A stretch of 16,876 nt of DNA from an uncultured Marvinbryantia sp. Lineage in GTDB: Bacteria; Bacillota; Clostridia; Lachnospirales; Lachnospiraceae. The stretch is taken from positions 1 to 16,876 of the forward strand of contig NZ_CAJKOX010000061.1 in the NCBI RefSeq assembly GCF_905201705.1. Reading direction: 5' to 3'. Below the pieces are notes generated by a model. It saw only the letters and a list, made by a program, of their open reading frames with translations, did no database searches and was not told the DNA's origin. Positions 1 through 6,509 of this stretch are shown piece by piece. Made by a program: the position numbers and the translations under genes. Positions within the stretch are counted from its first letter, which is position 1, and every line of letters starts with the position of its first letter.

Positions 1-2696
1 CGGCGCAGACGGCCGGGACGGCAGCGGAAGCGCAGACGGCGCAGGCAGGAAATGCAGCAGCCGGAGGAAAGGCGGCTCAGACATCTGCACCGGCAGAGGT
101 AAAGGCTGTGCAGGCAGCAGAGACAAAGGCTGCGCCGGCGTCAGAGAACAAGGCTGCGCAGACGGCGGAGACGAAAGCACAGCGCCCGGAGAACAAGGCT
201 GTACAGGCAGAAGAGACGAAAGTACAGCGCCCGGAGAACAAGGCTGCGCAGGCAGAAGAGACGAAAACACAGCGTCCGGAGAACAAGACTGTGCAGGCCG
301 CGGAGACGAAGGTACAGCGCCCGGAGACAAAGGCAGCTGCACCGGAGAAGGCGGCGGAGGAAAAAGCACAGCCGAAGCAGGGCAGAACGCAGAACCAGGG
401 TGAGAACGGAAACCGCGGAGCACGCACGGATCGCAGCAGAGACAACCGCAGCGGACGCGGCGACGGCAGCAGAGACAACCGCGGCGGACGCAGCTTTGGC
501 GACCGCAATAACCGCGGCAGCGAGCAGGGCGGCAGAGACAACCGCGGCGGCAGAAGTTTTGGCGATCGCGATAACCGCAACGGACAGGGAAGCCGCAGCT
601 TTGGCGATCGCGACAATCGCGGTGAGCAGAGCGGAAGAGATAACCGCGGCGGCAGAAGCTTCGGCGACCGCGATAACCGCAGCCAGGGACGCGGACAGGG
701 CGGCAGAAATCTGTCGATCCCGCAGCCGGATCTTGGCAGCAAACCGGTAACAAAGGAATCCAGAATCCGCGCTGACAAGGATAAGGATAAAGAAAAATAC
801 AATAAGCGCGACCGCTTTGACCGCCAGGAGGGCGGCAAGGGGCGTCCGAATCAGAAAAATAATAATTCCGGCAAAACAGGGAAAACTGCCGGTAAGTTCA
901 TCAAGCCGGTGACACCGCCGCCGGCAGAGAAGAAGGAAGACGAGATCAGAACCATTACAATTCCGGACCGTCTGACCATCCGCGAGCTTGCGGATCTTCT
1001 GAAGGTGCAGGCTGCGGCGATCGTGAAGAAGCTGTTCCTGCAGGGAACGATGGTTACGGTGAACCACGAGATCGAGTACGATCTGGCGGAAGAGATCGCT
1101 ATGGATTACAACTGCATCGCAGAGCATGAGGTGAAGGTCGATGTGATCGAGGAGCTGCTGAAGGAAGAAGAGGAGGCAGAAGAGACGATGGTTGCAAGAC
1201 CGCCGGTTGTCTGCGTTATGGGGCATGTTGACCATGGTAAAACCTCCCTGCTGGATGCCATCCGGAATACGCATGTGATCGCGAAAGAGGCAGGCGGCAT
1301 CACACAGCATATCGGCGCTTATACGGTATCCATTAACGGACAGCAGATCACCTTCCTGGATACTCCGGGACACGAGGCGTTCACGGCAATGCGTATGCGC
1401 GGCGCCAATGCGACCGATATCGCAATCCTTGTGGTAGCGGCGGATGACGGCGTTATGCCGCAGACGGTCGAGGCGATCAGCCACGCAAAAGCGGCGGGGA
1501 CCGAAATTATTGTTGCGATCAACAAGATCGATAAGCCAAGCGCGAATATTGACCGCGTAAAGCAGGAACTGTCCGAGCACGGGCTGATCCCCGAGGATTG
1601 GGGCGGAAGCACCGTATTTGTGCCGGTTTCCGCACATACGCACGAGGGGCTTGACACGCTGCTTGAGATGATCCTTCTGACGGCAGAGGTGGCGGAGCTG
1701 AAGGCAAATCCGAACAGAAAAGCGAGAGGCCTTGTCATCGAGGCGGAGCTGGATAAAGGAAAGGGCCCGGTTGCGACGGTGCTGGTACAGAAAGGTACGC
1801 TGCATGTGGGCGATGCAATTGCGGCGGGCGCCTGCCACGGCAAGGTCCGCGCGATGATGGACGATAAAGGCAGAAGAGTGAAGGAGGCCGGTCCGTCTAC
1901 TCCGGTAGAGATCCTCGGTCTTTCCGACGTGCCGAACGCAGGAGAGGTATTTGTTGCCTGCGAAAATGATAAAGAAGCAAGAAGCTTTGCGGAAACCTTC
2001 ATCAGCCAGAACAAGGAAAAGCTGCTGGAGGAAACGAAATCCAGAATGTCGCTTGACGATCTGTTCAGCCAGATCCAGGCGGGCAATTTAAAAGAGCTTG
2101 GCATCATCGTCAAAGCCGATGTGCAGGGCTCTGTGGAGGCCGTAAAGCAGAGCCTCCTGAAGCTTTCCAACGACGAGGTTGCCGTCAAGATCATTCACGG
2201 CGGAGTCGGTGCGATCAACGAATCCGATGTCAGCCTTGCTTCCGCTTCCAATGCGATCATCATTGGCTTCAATGTGCGCCCGGATGCGATGGCGAAGGCG
2301 AGCGCGGAGCGCGAGAACGTAGACGTGCGCCTGTATCGTGTTATCTATGATGCGATCGCGGATGTTGAGGCTGCCATGAAGGGTATGCTCGATCCGGTCT
2401 ATGAGGAGAAGGTGATCGGACACGCAGAGGTTCGTCAGACCTTCAAGGCTTCCGGTGTCGGTACGATCGCGGGTGCTTATATCCTGGACGGCGTGTTCCA
2501 GAGAAACTGCTCTGTGCGCATCACGCGCGAGGGCACGCAGATCTTCGAGGGCGGTCTCGCATCGCTGAAGCGCTTCAAGGATGACGTAAAAGAGGTAAGG
2601 GCAGGCTACGAATGCGGTCTTGTTTTCGAAAAATTTAATGATATTCAGGAATTTGACCAGGTAGAAGCGTATATTATGGTAGAGGTTCCGCGATAG
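1..2696 (+). CDS. infB: Translation initiation factor IF-2 (5' end missing)
   Basis: GTPase that brings initiator fMet-tRNA to the 30S subunit and promotes subunit joining in the cytoplasm. The frame is open from base 3 to the stop at 2694-2696, so the true start lies upstream; the GTG at 108 is only an internal codon. Counting from base 108, residues 1-75 are Ala/Glu/Lys/Gln repeats, about 103-200 are Arg/Gly/Asp/Asn-rich repeats, about 281-345 resemble the IF2_N domain, and the GTPase follows: GHVDHGKT (372-379), GGITQHIG (396-403), DTPGHE (418-423), NKID (472-475) and SAH (508-510). The usual IF-2 domains II, III and IV (fMet-tRNA binding) extend to the end. It is followed 14 bases later by rbfA, a classic infB-rbfA arrangement. 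At least 897 residues are visible. The catalytic core is entirely conventional; the N-terminus is unusually repetitive. Confidence 0.98.
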   Translation, partial: AQTAGTAAEAQTAQAGNAAAGGKAAQTSAPAEVKAVQAAETKAAPASENKAAQTAETKAQRPENKAVQAEETKVQRPENKAAQAEETKTQRPENKTVQAAETKVQRPETKAAAPEKAAEEKAQPKQGRTQNQGENGNRGARTDRSRDNRSGRGDGSRDNRGGRSFGDRNNRGSEQGGRDNRGGRSFGDRDNRNGQGSRSFGDRDNRGEQSGRDNRGGRSFGDRDNRSQGRGQGGRNLSIPQPDLGSKPVTKESRIRADKDKDKEKYNKRDRFDRQEGGKGRPNQKNNNSGKTGKTAGKFIKPVTPPPAEKKEDEIRTITIPDRLTIRELADLLKVQAAAIVKKLFLQGTMVTVNHEIEYDLAEEIAMDYNCIAEHEVKVDVIEELLKEEEEAEETMVARPPVVCVMGHVDHGKTSLLDAIRNTHVIAKEAGGITQHIGAYTVSINGQQITFLDTPGHEAFTAMRMRGANATDIAILVVAADDGVMPQTVEAISHAKAAGTEIIVAINKIDKPSANIDRVKQELSEHGLIPEDWGGSTVFVPVSAHTHEGLDTLLEMILLTAEVAELKANPNRKARGLVIEAELDKGKGPVATVLVQKGTLHVGDAIAAGACHGKVRAMMDDKGRRVKEAGPSTPVEILGLSDVPNAGEVFVACENDKEARSFAETFISQNKEKLLEETKSRMSLDDLFSQIQAGNLKELGIIVKADVQGSVEAVKQSLLKLSNDEVAVKIIHGGVGAINESDVSLASASNAIIIGFNVRPDAMAKASAERENVDVRLYRVIYDAIADVEAAMKGMLDPVYEEKVIGHAEVRQTFKASGVGTIAGAYILDGVFQRNCSVRITREGTQIFEGGLASLKRFKDDVKEVRAGYECGLVFEKFNDIQEFDQVEAYIMVEVPR
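120..347 (+). repeat. 45-bp tandem repeats in infB encoding a 15-residue unit
   Basis: Direct reading of the infB frame shows units of the form ETK-x-QRPENK-x-x-Q-A-x starting at 168, 213 and 258, with a last shortened one from 303 and a degenerate 16-residue copy from 120. The units differ at a few codons (AAA/AAG, GCC/GCA, CGC/CGT), so they are not a fresh duplication. They encode a highly charged, probably disordered linker in the IF-2 N-terminus. Repeat-mediated length change between strains would be expected. Confidence 0.85.
414..707 (+). repeat. RGG-like Arg/Gly/Asp/Asn repeat region in infB
   Basis: In the infB frame (about residues 103-200 counted from base 108) the hexapeptide RSFGDR occurs four times, and RDNRGG or close variants occur repeatedly, spaced irregularly by Gly/Gln/Ser-rich segments. 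No hydrophobic core is visible, so the stretch is likely disordered and strongly RNA-binding in character. Similar Arg/Gly-rich low-complexity tracts occur in RNA-binding proteins; a role in RNA or ribosome contact is inference. Confidence 0.8.
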
Positions 2697-2710
2697 AGGG
2701 AAATGAAAAT

Positions 2711-3103
2711 ATGAGAAAAAACAGCATTAAAAATACGCGGGTAAACAGCGAGGTGCAGCGGGAGCTTGCCAACATCATCCGCAGCGAGATCAAGGATCCA
2801 CGGATCCATCCGCTGACGTCGGTGGTGCTGGCGGAGGTTGCGCCGGACTTAAAAACCTGCAAGGCGTATATCAGTGTTTTGGGTGATGAGCAGGCGCAGC
2901 AGAGCACGCTGGAGGGACTGCGGTCCGCCGTCGGCTTTATCCGCCGGCAGCTCGCCCGGAACCTGAATCTGCGCAATACCCCCGAAATTCGATTCATTTT
3001 GGACCAGTCAATAGAGTATGGCGTCCGCATGTCGAAGCTGATTGCGGAAAATCATGTGGAGAGATCGGAGGATGAAGATGGAGAATATGAAGAAGATCAG
3101 TGA
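2711..3103 (+). CDS. rbfA: Ribosome-binding factor A (30S maturation)
   Basis: Small KH-fold protein that binds the 30S subunit and helps mature the 5' end of 16S rRNA. The 130-residue product has the family's normal length and typical segments: the basic start RKNSIKNTRVNSEVQRELA, then IRSEIKDPRIHPLTSVVLAEV, the central KTCKAYISVLGD strand, and the C-terminal TPEIRFILDQSIEYGVRMSKLI helix. An AGGG ribosome binding site at 2697-2700 precedes the ATG by 10 bases; an ATG at 2703 opens only a three-codon frame. It lies 14 bases after infB and its 3' end overlaps the start of nrnA by 26 bases, which suggests translational coupling within the operon. The acidic C-terminal tail (EDEDGEYEEDQ) is a common variable extension. 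Confidence 0.96.
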   Translation: MRKNSIKNTRVNSEVQRELANIIRSEIKDPRIHPLTSVVLAEVAPDLKTCKAYISVLGDEQAQQSTLEGLRSAVGFIRRQLARNLNLRNTPEIRFILDQSIEYGVRMSKLIAENHVERSEDEDGEYEEDQ

Positions 3104-4067
3104 GGTGCTGCAGAATGCGCAGACCGTCGCCATTGCCGGGCATATCCGCCCGGACGGCGACTGTGTCGGCTCCTGCATGGCGCTGAAGCTTTATCTGGAA
3201 GAAATCTTTCCGGAGCTTCAGACGGTCGATGTTTATCTGGAGGAGATCCCTGCAAGCTATCATATCCTGCAGGGAACGGATACGATCCGTCACAGCTGCG
3301 CGGAGGATAAGGAGTACGATTTGTTTATCGCGCTCGACTGCGCGGATAAGCAGCGTCTTGGAGCGGCGGCAAAGTATCTGGATACGGCGAAGCGGAGCAT
3401 CTGCTATGACCACCATATCAGCAACAAGGGCTTTGCGCAGGAAAACGAGATTTTTCCGGACAGCAGCTCTACTTCAGAGGTGATTTATCATGTGATGGAG
3501 GATGAAAAGATATCGAAGGCGGTGGCGGAAGCGCTGTACATGGGGCTGGTGCACGACACCGGCGCCTTCCAGTATTCCTGCACGGCTCCGGAGACGCTGG
3601 AGATTGCGGCGAATCTGCTGCGCAAGGGCGTAAACGGCAACTACATCATTGACACCACCTTTCTGGAAAAAACATATGTGCAGAATCAGATTCTCGGAAG
3701 AGCGCTTCTGGAGAGCATTATGGTATTGGACGGCGCCTGCATTATCAGCGGCATCAAGCGCAAAGACATGGATTTTTACGGCGTAAAGCCGTCCGACCTG
3801 GACGGCATCGTCAGCCAGCTCCGTCTGACGAAGGGCGTCGAGACGGCGATCTTTCTGTATGAGACGGCGAACCAGGAGTACAAGGTCAGCCTGCGCTCCA
3901 AGCAGACAGTGGACGTCAGCGTGATTGCCTCGTACTTCGGCGGAGGCGGTCACGTCCGCGCGGCCGGGTGCACGATGCAGGGCTCCTTCTACGATGTGGT
4001 AAATAATCTGACGAAGCATATTGAAAAGCAGATGAAGGCGGCCAAAGAGGAAGAACAGACAGCATGA
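3078..4067 (+). CDS. nrnA: DHH/DHHA1 phosphoesterase, NrnA-like oligoribonuclease / pAp phosphatase
   Basis: NrnA-type enzymes degrade nanoRNAs and related short oligonucleotides and dephosphorylate pAp in Firmicutes that lack Orn. The 329-residue product shows the manganese-binding DHH-domain motifs HIRPDGD (22-28), ALDCAD with D87, DHH (111-113) and VHDTG with D160, followed by a C-terminal DHHA1 domain with GGGGHVRAAG (288-297). The ATG at 3078 is chosen because GGAGG (3067-3071) lies 6 bases ahead; the ATG at 3072 would abut the ribosome binding site, and the TTG at 3042 has none. The gene overlaps rbfA by 26 bases and overlaps truB through ATGA at 4064-4067. The position between rbfA and truB is common in Firmicutes. 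The family is certain; the exact substrate (nanoRNA, pAp or cyclic-dinucleotide products) is inferred. Confidence 0.93.
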   Translation: MENMKKISEVLQNAQTVAIAGHIRPDGDCVGSCMALKLYLEEIFPELQTVDVYLEEIPASYHILQGTDTIRHSCAEDKEYDLFIALDCADKQRLGAAAKYLDTAKRSICYDHHISNKGFAQENEIFPDSSSTSEVIYHVMEDEKISKAVAEALYMGLVHDTGAFQYSCTAPETLEIAANLLRKGVNGNYIIDTTFLEKTYVQNQILGRALLESIMVLDGACIISGIKRKDMDFYGVKPSDLDGIVSQLRLTKGVETAIFLYETANQEYKVSLRSKQTVDVSVIASYFGGGGHVRAAGCTMQGSFYDVVNNLTKHIEKQMKAAKEEEQTA

Positions 4068-4999
4068 TAAACGGGATCATCAATGTTTACAAGGAAAGAG
4101 GCTTTACCTCGCACGACGTCGTGGCGAAGCTGCGCGGCATTCTGCATCAGAAAAAAATTGGTCACACAGGCACGCTCGACCCGGAAGCGGAGGGCGTGCT
4201 GCCTGTGTGTCTGGGAAACGCAACGCGTCTCTGTGATATGCTGACGGACAAGGACAAAACCTACCGCGCCGTACTGTTGCTTGGGCAGACGACCGACACG
4301 CAGGATACGACCGGCGCAGTGCTTTCCATCTGTGAAAAGATGCCGCCCAGGGAGGCGGTTTGCAGCGCGATCACGGGTTTTATCGGACCGTATGAGCAGG
4401 TGCCGCCGATGTATTCCGCACTGAAGGTGGGCGGAAAGAAGCTGTATGAGCTGGCGCGCGAGGGCAAGACGGTAGAACGGCAGGCACGCTTTGTACAGAT
4501 TTACGATATAAAAATTGAAGAAATCCGTCTTCCGCGCGTTGCCCTGACGGTTTCCTGCTCAAAAGGCACTTATATCCGCACGCTCTGTCATGATATCGGC
4601 GAAAAGCTTGGCTGCGGCGGCTGCATGGAATCGCTGCTGCGCACGCGCGTGGGAGCGTTTGCACAGGAGGAAAGCCTGCGGCTCTCAGAGATCGAAACGC
4701 TGGCAAAAGACGGGCGTCTGGAGGAAAAAATCGTTCCGGTGGAGACGATGTTCGCACAGTACCCGGCATTTCGCGTGAAGCCGGAGGCGGACAAGCTCCT
4801 TTATAACGGAAATCCATTGGAGAAGCGCAGCCTTACGCAGGCGGAGGTGCCGGGACAAAGTGCAGAAAGCACAGCGGCACTGGCGCGGGACGGAGAAAAT
4901 CCCTGGGCGCGCATCAGCGACTCCGCCGGGCGGTTCTGCGGGATCTATCAGTACGTCCCGGAGAAGAAACGCTATGTTCCTGTAAAGATGTTCTTATAA
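4064..4999 (+). CDS. truB: tRNA pseudouridine-55 synthase
   Basis: Converts U55 to pseudouridine in the T-loop of nearly all tRNAs. The 311-residue product starts with GIINVYKERGFTSHDVV and contains the catalytic motif GHTGTLDPEAEGVLP, with the nucleophilic aspartate at residue 39. It also has the family segments KTYRAVLLLGQTTDTQD, PPMYSALKVGGKKLYELAR and SCSKGTYIRTLCHDIG. The C-terminal region after about residue 240 is poorly conserved and ends with a PUA-like segment (CGIYQY). The start codon overlaps the nrnA stop as ATGA, indicating translational coupling. Length and motifs match the bacterial family, with no missing catalytic residue. Confidence 0.97.
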   Translation: MINGIINVYKERGFTSHDVVAKLRGILHQKKIGHTGTLDPEAEGVLPVCLGNATRLCDMLTDKDKTYRAVLLLGQTTDTQDTTGAVLSICEKMPPREAVCSAITGFIGPYEQVPPMYSALKVGGKKLYELAREGKTVERQARFVQIYDIKIEEIRLPRVALTVSCSKGTYIRTLCHDIGEKLGCGGCMESLLRTRVGAFAQEESLRLSEIETLAKDGRLEEKIVPVETMFAQYPAFRVKPEADKLLYNGNPLEKRSLTQAEVPGQSAESTAALARDGENPWARISDSAGRFCGIYQYVPEKKRYVPVKMFL

Positions 5000-5044
5000 A
5001 ATCCCAGTCTCCATACAGGAACGCAATTTTATGAGGAATCCAAT

Positions 5045-5974
5045 ATGAAATATATAGAAGGCTTTATGGACTACACCATGGACCGGGACACAGCTGTCAC
5101 GCTCGGCAAGTTTGACGGGCTGCACCGCGGGCACCAGGAGCTGATCCGCCGGATCTGTGCGAAAAAGGCGCAGGGGCTTGAGAGCGCGGCGGTGACGATC
5201 TGGCCAAATCCGAAGGCGCCTGCGCTCCTTACGAAGGGCGAAAAGAAAGCACTGCTTAAAAAATTCGGCGTGCAGTGGTGGATCGACTGTCCGTTTCTTC
5301 CGCAGATCTCGCATATGGAGCCGGAGACGTTTGTGAGGGAGATCCTTGCAAAACGGCTGCGCGCGAAATATATCGCGGTCGGCAGCGATTTTCGCTTCGG
5401 CTATCAGAGAAGAGGCGACTGTGCGCTGCTTGCAAAAATGCAGAAGGAGTGCGGCTATGAGCTGGAGGTCGTGGAAAAGGAATGCTATGAGGGGCGTGAG
5501 ATCAGCAGCAGCTACGTGAAGGAAGCGCTCGCAAAGGGAAATATGGAGCTGGTGAATACGCTCCTTGGCTACCCTTACACAGTGCAGGGCGAGGTGCTGC
5601 ACGGGCGGCGGATCGGGCGCACGCTCGGGATGCCGACCACAAACATCATCCCCTCCGTCGGCAAGCTGCTGCCGCCGAACGGCGTCTACGCCTCCAAAAC
5701 CATTATCCAGCCGCAGACATACGGGGCGGACGAAGGCCAGCAGATGGAGAGCTGCTGCGGGATCACGAACATCGGCTATAAGCCGACAGTGGGCGAATAC
5801 TTCCGCGGTGTTGAGACCTATCTGTTTGACTACGAGGGTGACCTGTACGGGAGGATGATCGAGGTACAGCTCTATGCATACGAGCGGCCGGAGCAGAAAT
5901 TCCCGGACATGGAGGAACTGAAGGCGCAGATGCACCGCGATATTGCCTTTGGAAAAAACTATTTTCGTAGTTGA
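5045..5974 (+). CDS. ribF: Bifunctional riboflavin kinase / FMN adenylyltransferase
   Basis: Phosphorylates riboflavin to FMN and adenylates FMN to FAD. The N-terminal nucleotidyltransferase half has GKFDGLHRGHQ (21-31, with the HxGH-type motif at 27-30) and the later FRFGYQRRGD. The C-terminal flavokinase half has GRRIGRTLGMPTTNI with the PTxN magnesium/ATP motif, NGVY, GITNIGYKPT and the final ETYLFDYEGDLYG segment. The length of 309 residues is normal. A GAGGA ribosome binding site (5033-5037) lies 7 bases before the ATG. The 45-base gap after truB has no terminator, so it belongs to the upstream operon. Its stop codon (5972-5974) is inside the -35 box of the rpsO promoter. No FMN riboswitch fits in the short upstream gap. 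Confidence 0.96.
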   Translation: MKYIEGFMDYTMDRDTAVTLGKFDGLHRGHQELIRRICAKKAQGLESAAVTIWPNPKAPALLTKGEKKALLKKFGVQWWIDCPFLPQISHMEPETFVREILAKRLRAKYIAVGSDFRFGYQRRGDCALLAKMQKECGYELEVVEKECYEGREISSSYVKEALAKGNMELVNTLLGYPYTVQGEVLHGRRIGRTLGMPTTNIIPSVGKLLPPNGVYASKTIIQPQTYGADEGQQMESCCGITNIGYKPTVGEYFRGVETYLFDYEGDLYGRMIEVQLYAYERPEQKFPDMEELKAQMHRDIAFGKNYFRS

Positions 5975-5999
5975 CGGCAATAGCCGCGTATGCTATAAT
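5971..5999 (+). promoter_or_regulatory. Sigma-A promoter for rpsO-pnp
   Basis: TTGACG (5971-5976), a 17-base spacer, and TATAAT (5994-5999) preceded by TGC, an extended -10. This is the best promoter match in the window. It overlaps the ribF stop codon, so rpsO is separately transcribed; the start site should fall near 6006. Confidence 0.85.
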
Positions 6000-6005
6000 T
6001 CTTAG

Positions 6006-6088
6006 GCATGAATTCAGCCGTCACTCAGGATTCGGACACTCCGACCATTCCTTAGTGTCAGGCGATTTAAAAATAAGGAGGAAATATC
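6006..6088 (+). promoter_or_regulatory. rpsO 5' leader with two competing hairpins; candidate S15 autoregulatory site
   Basis: The leader between the predicted start site and the rpsO ATG can form TCGGA-CAC-TCCGA (6032-6044). Alternatively it can pair GACACT (6035-6040) with AGTGTC (6054-6059). The two share bases and cannot coexist. The ribosome binding site AAGGAGG (6075-6081) follows. S15 represses its own mRNA through leader structure in several bacteria, though the RNA shapes differ between phyla. Assignment here is inference from position and alternative folding. Confidence 0.45.
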
Positions 6089-6355
6089 ATGATTTCGAAA
6101 GAGAAGAAACAGGCAATTATTGCTGAGTACGGACGTAAGGAAGGCGACACCGGTTCACCGGAGGTACAGATCGCAGTACTTACCGCGAGAATCCAGGAGC
6201 TGACAGCTCACCTGCAGGATCATCCGAAGGATCATCATTCAAGAAGAGGTCTTCTGAAAATGGTAGGTCAGAGACGTGGCTTACTTGCATATTTAAAGAA
6301 AACTGATATTGAAGGATACCGTGCTTTAATCGAAAAACTGGGAATCAGAAAATAA
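6089..6355 (+). CDS. rpsO: Ribosomal protein S15
   Basis: Primary binder of the 16S rRNA central domain and part of the bridge to 50S. The 88-residue product has the exact family length and hallmark sequence: EYGRKEGDTGSPEVQIA near the N-terminus, LTAHLQDHPKDHHSRRGL in the middle, and the C-terminal MVGQRRGLLAYLKKTD helix. A strong AAGGAGG site lies 7 bases before the ATG. Codon use is more biased toward preferred codons (for example GGT, CGT, AAA) than in neighbouring genes, as expected for a ribosomal protein. It has its own promoter, and pnp follows after a structured 154-base gap. Confidence 0.99.
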   Translation: MISKEKKQAIIAEYGRKEGDTGSPEVQIAVLTARIQELTAHLQDHPKDHHSRRGLLKMVGQRRGLLAYLKKTDIEGYRALIEKLGIRK

Positions 6356-6365
6356 TCTGGCTATC

Positions 6366-6390
6366 AAAGGGACGGTTTTGCCGTCCCTTT
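6366..6390 (+). terminator. GC-rich hairpin after rpsO, probable partial terminator/attenuator
   Basis: A perfect 10-bp stem, AAAGGGACGG (6366-6375) with CCGTCCCTTT (6381-6390), closes a five-base loop TTTTG. Only three Ts follow the GC core and they are part of the stem, so termination is likely incomplete. That would let some transcripts continue into pnp while protecting the rpsO 3' end. Confidence 0.65.
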
Positions 6391-6483
6391 CATGCGCAGA
6401 AGGCATAAGAGCCGGGACCACTGAAAAGCCAATCGGCAGCGGTTGGTTTTTCAGTTGTTTCGGACGTATGCCGGGGATGCATG
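6391..6483 (+). promoter_or_regulatory. Very long imperfect stem-loop in the rpsO-pnp gap (candidate processing/autoregulatory element)
   Basis: Hand pairing gives nested arms: CATGC (6391-6395) with GCATG (6479-6483); GGCATA (6402-6407) with TATGCC (6467-6472); and a long inner helix from 6412 to 6463. The inner helix includes CTGAAAA/TTTTCAG, GU pairs, one mismatch (C6419/U6456) and the loop GGCAGC (6435-6440). About 33 base pairs form in total, with two internal loops. The pnp ribosome binding site (6498-6503) lies just downstream. E. coli pnp has an RNase III-cleaved leader hairpin at the same place; functional equivalence is inference. Confidence 0.7.
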
Positions 6484-6509
6484 AGACGGCCGGGGAAAAG
6501 GAGAAAATT

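Noticed and set aside
108..110. GTG at 108 as the infB start
   Set aside because: The same frame is open to base 3 with the same repeat-type composition, and no ribosome binding site precedes 108.
120..347. Regularly spaced repeats as a possible CRISPR array
   Set aside because: Units are contiguous, in frame and protein coding, with no unique spacers.
77..838. Long open frame on the - strand across the infB repeats (253 codons), rich in Ser/Leu/Arg/Pro
   Set aside because: It is the complement of the repetitive infB coding sequence; its composition is an artefact of the repeats, and it lacks a ribosome binding site and recognisable domains.
141..1838. Very long - strand frame (565 codons) opposite infB
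   Set aside because: It lies antisense to the unmistakable IF-2 G domain; GC-rich codon bias commonly leaves such shadow frames open. No family resemblance.
5000..5044. Possible FMN riboswitch before ribF
   Set aside because: The 45-base gap is far too short and shows none of the conserved RFN helices.
4994..5980. - strand frame of 328 codons opposite ribF
   Set aside because: ribF on the + strand has complete motifs and a ribosome binding site; the reverse frame has neither.
6378..6509. Upstream extension of pnp to a TTG at 6378
   Set aside because: The TTG lies inside the hairpin loop after rpsO, whereas the ATG at 6510 has AAGGAG at ideal spacing and gives the family-standard N-terminus.
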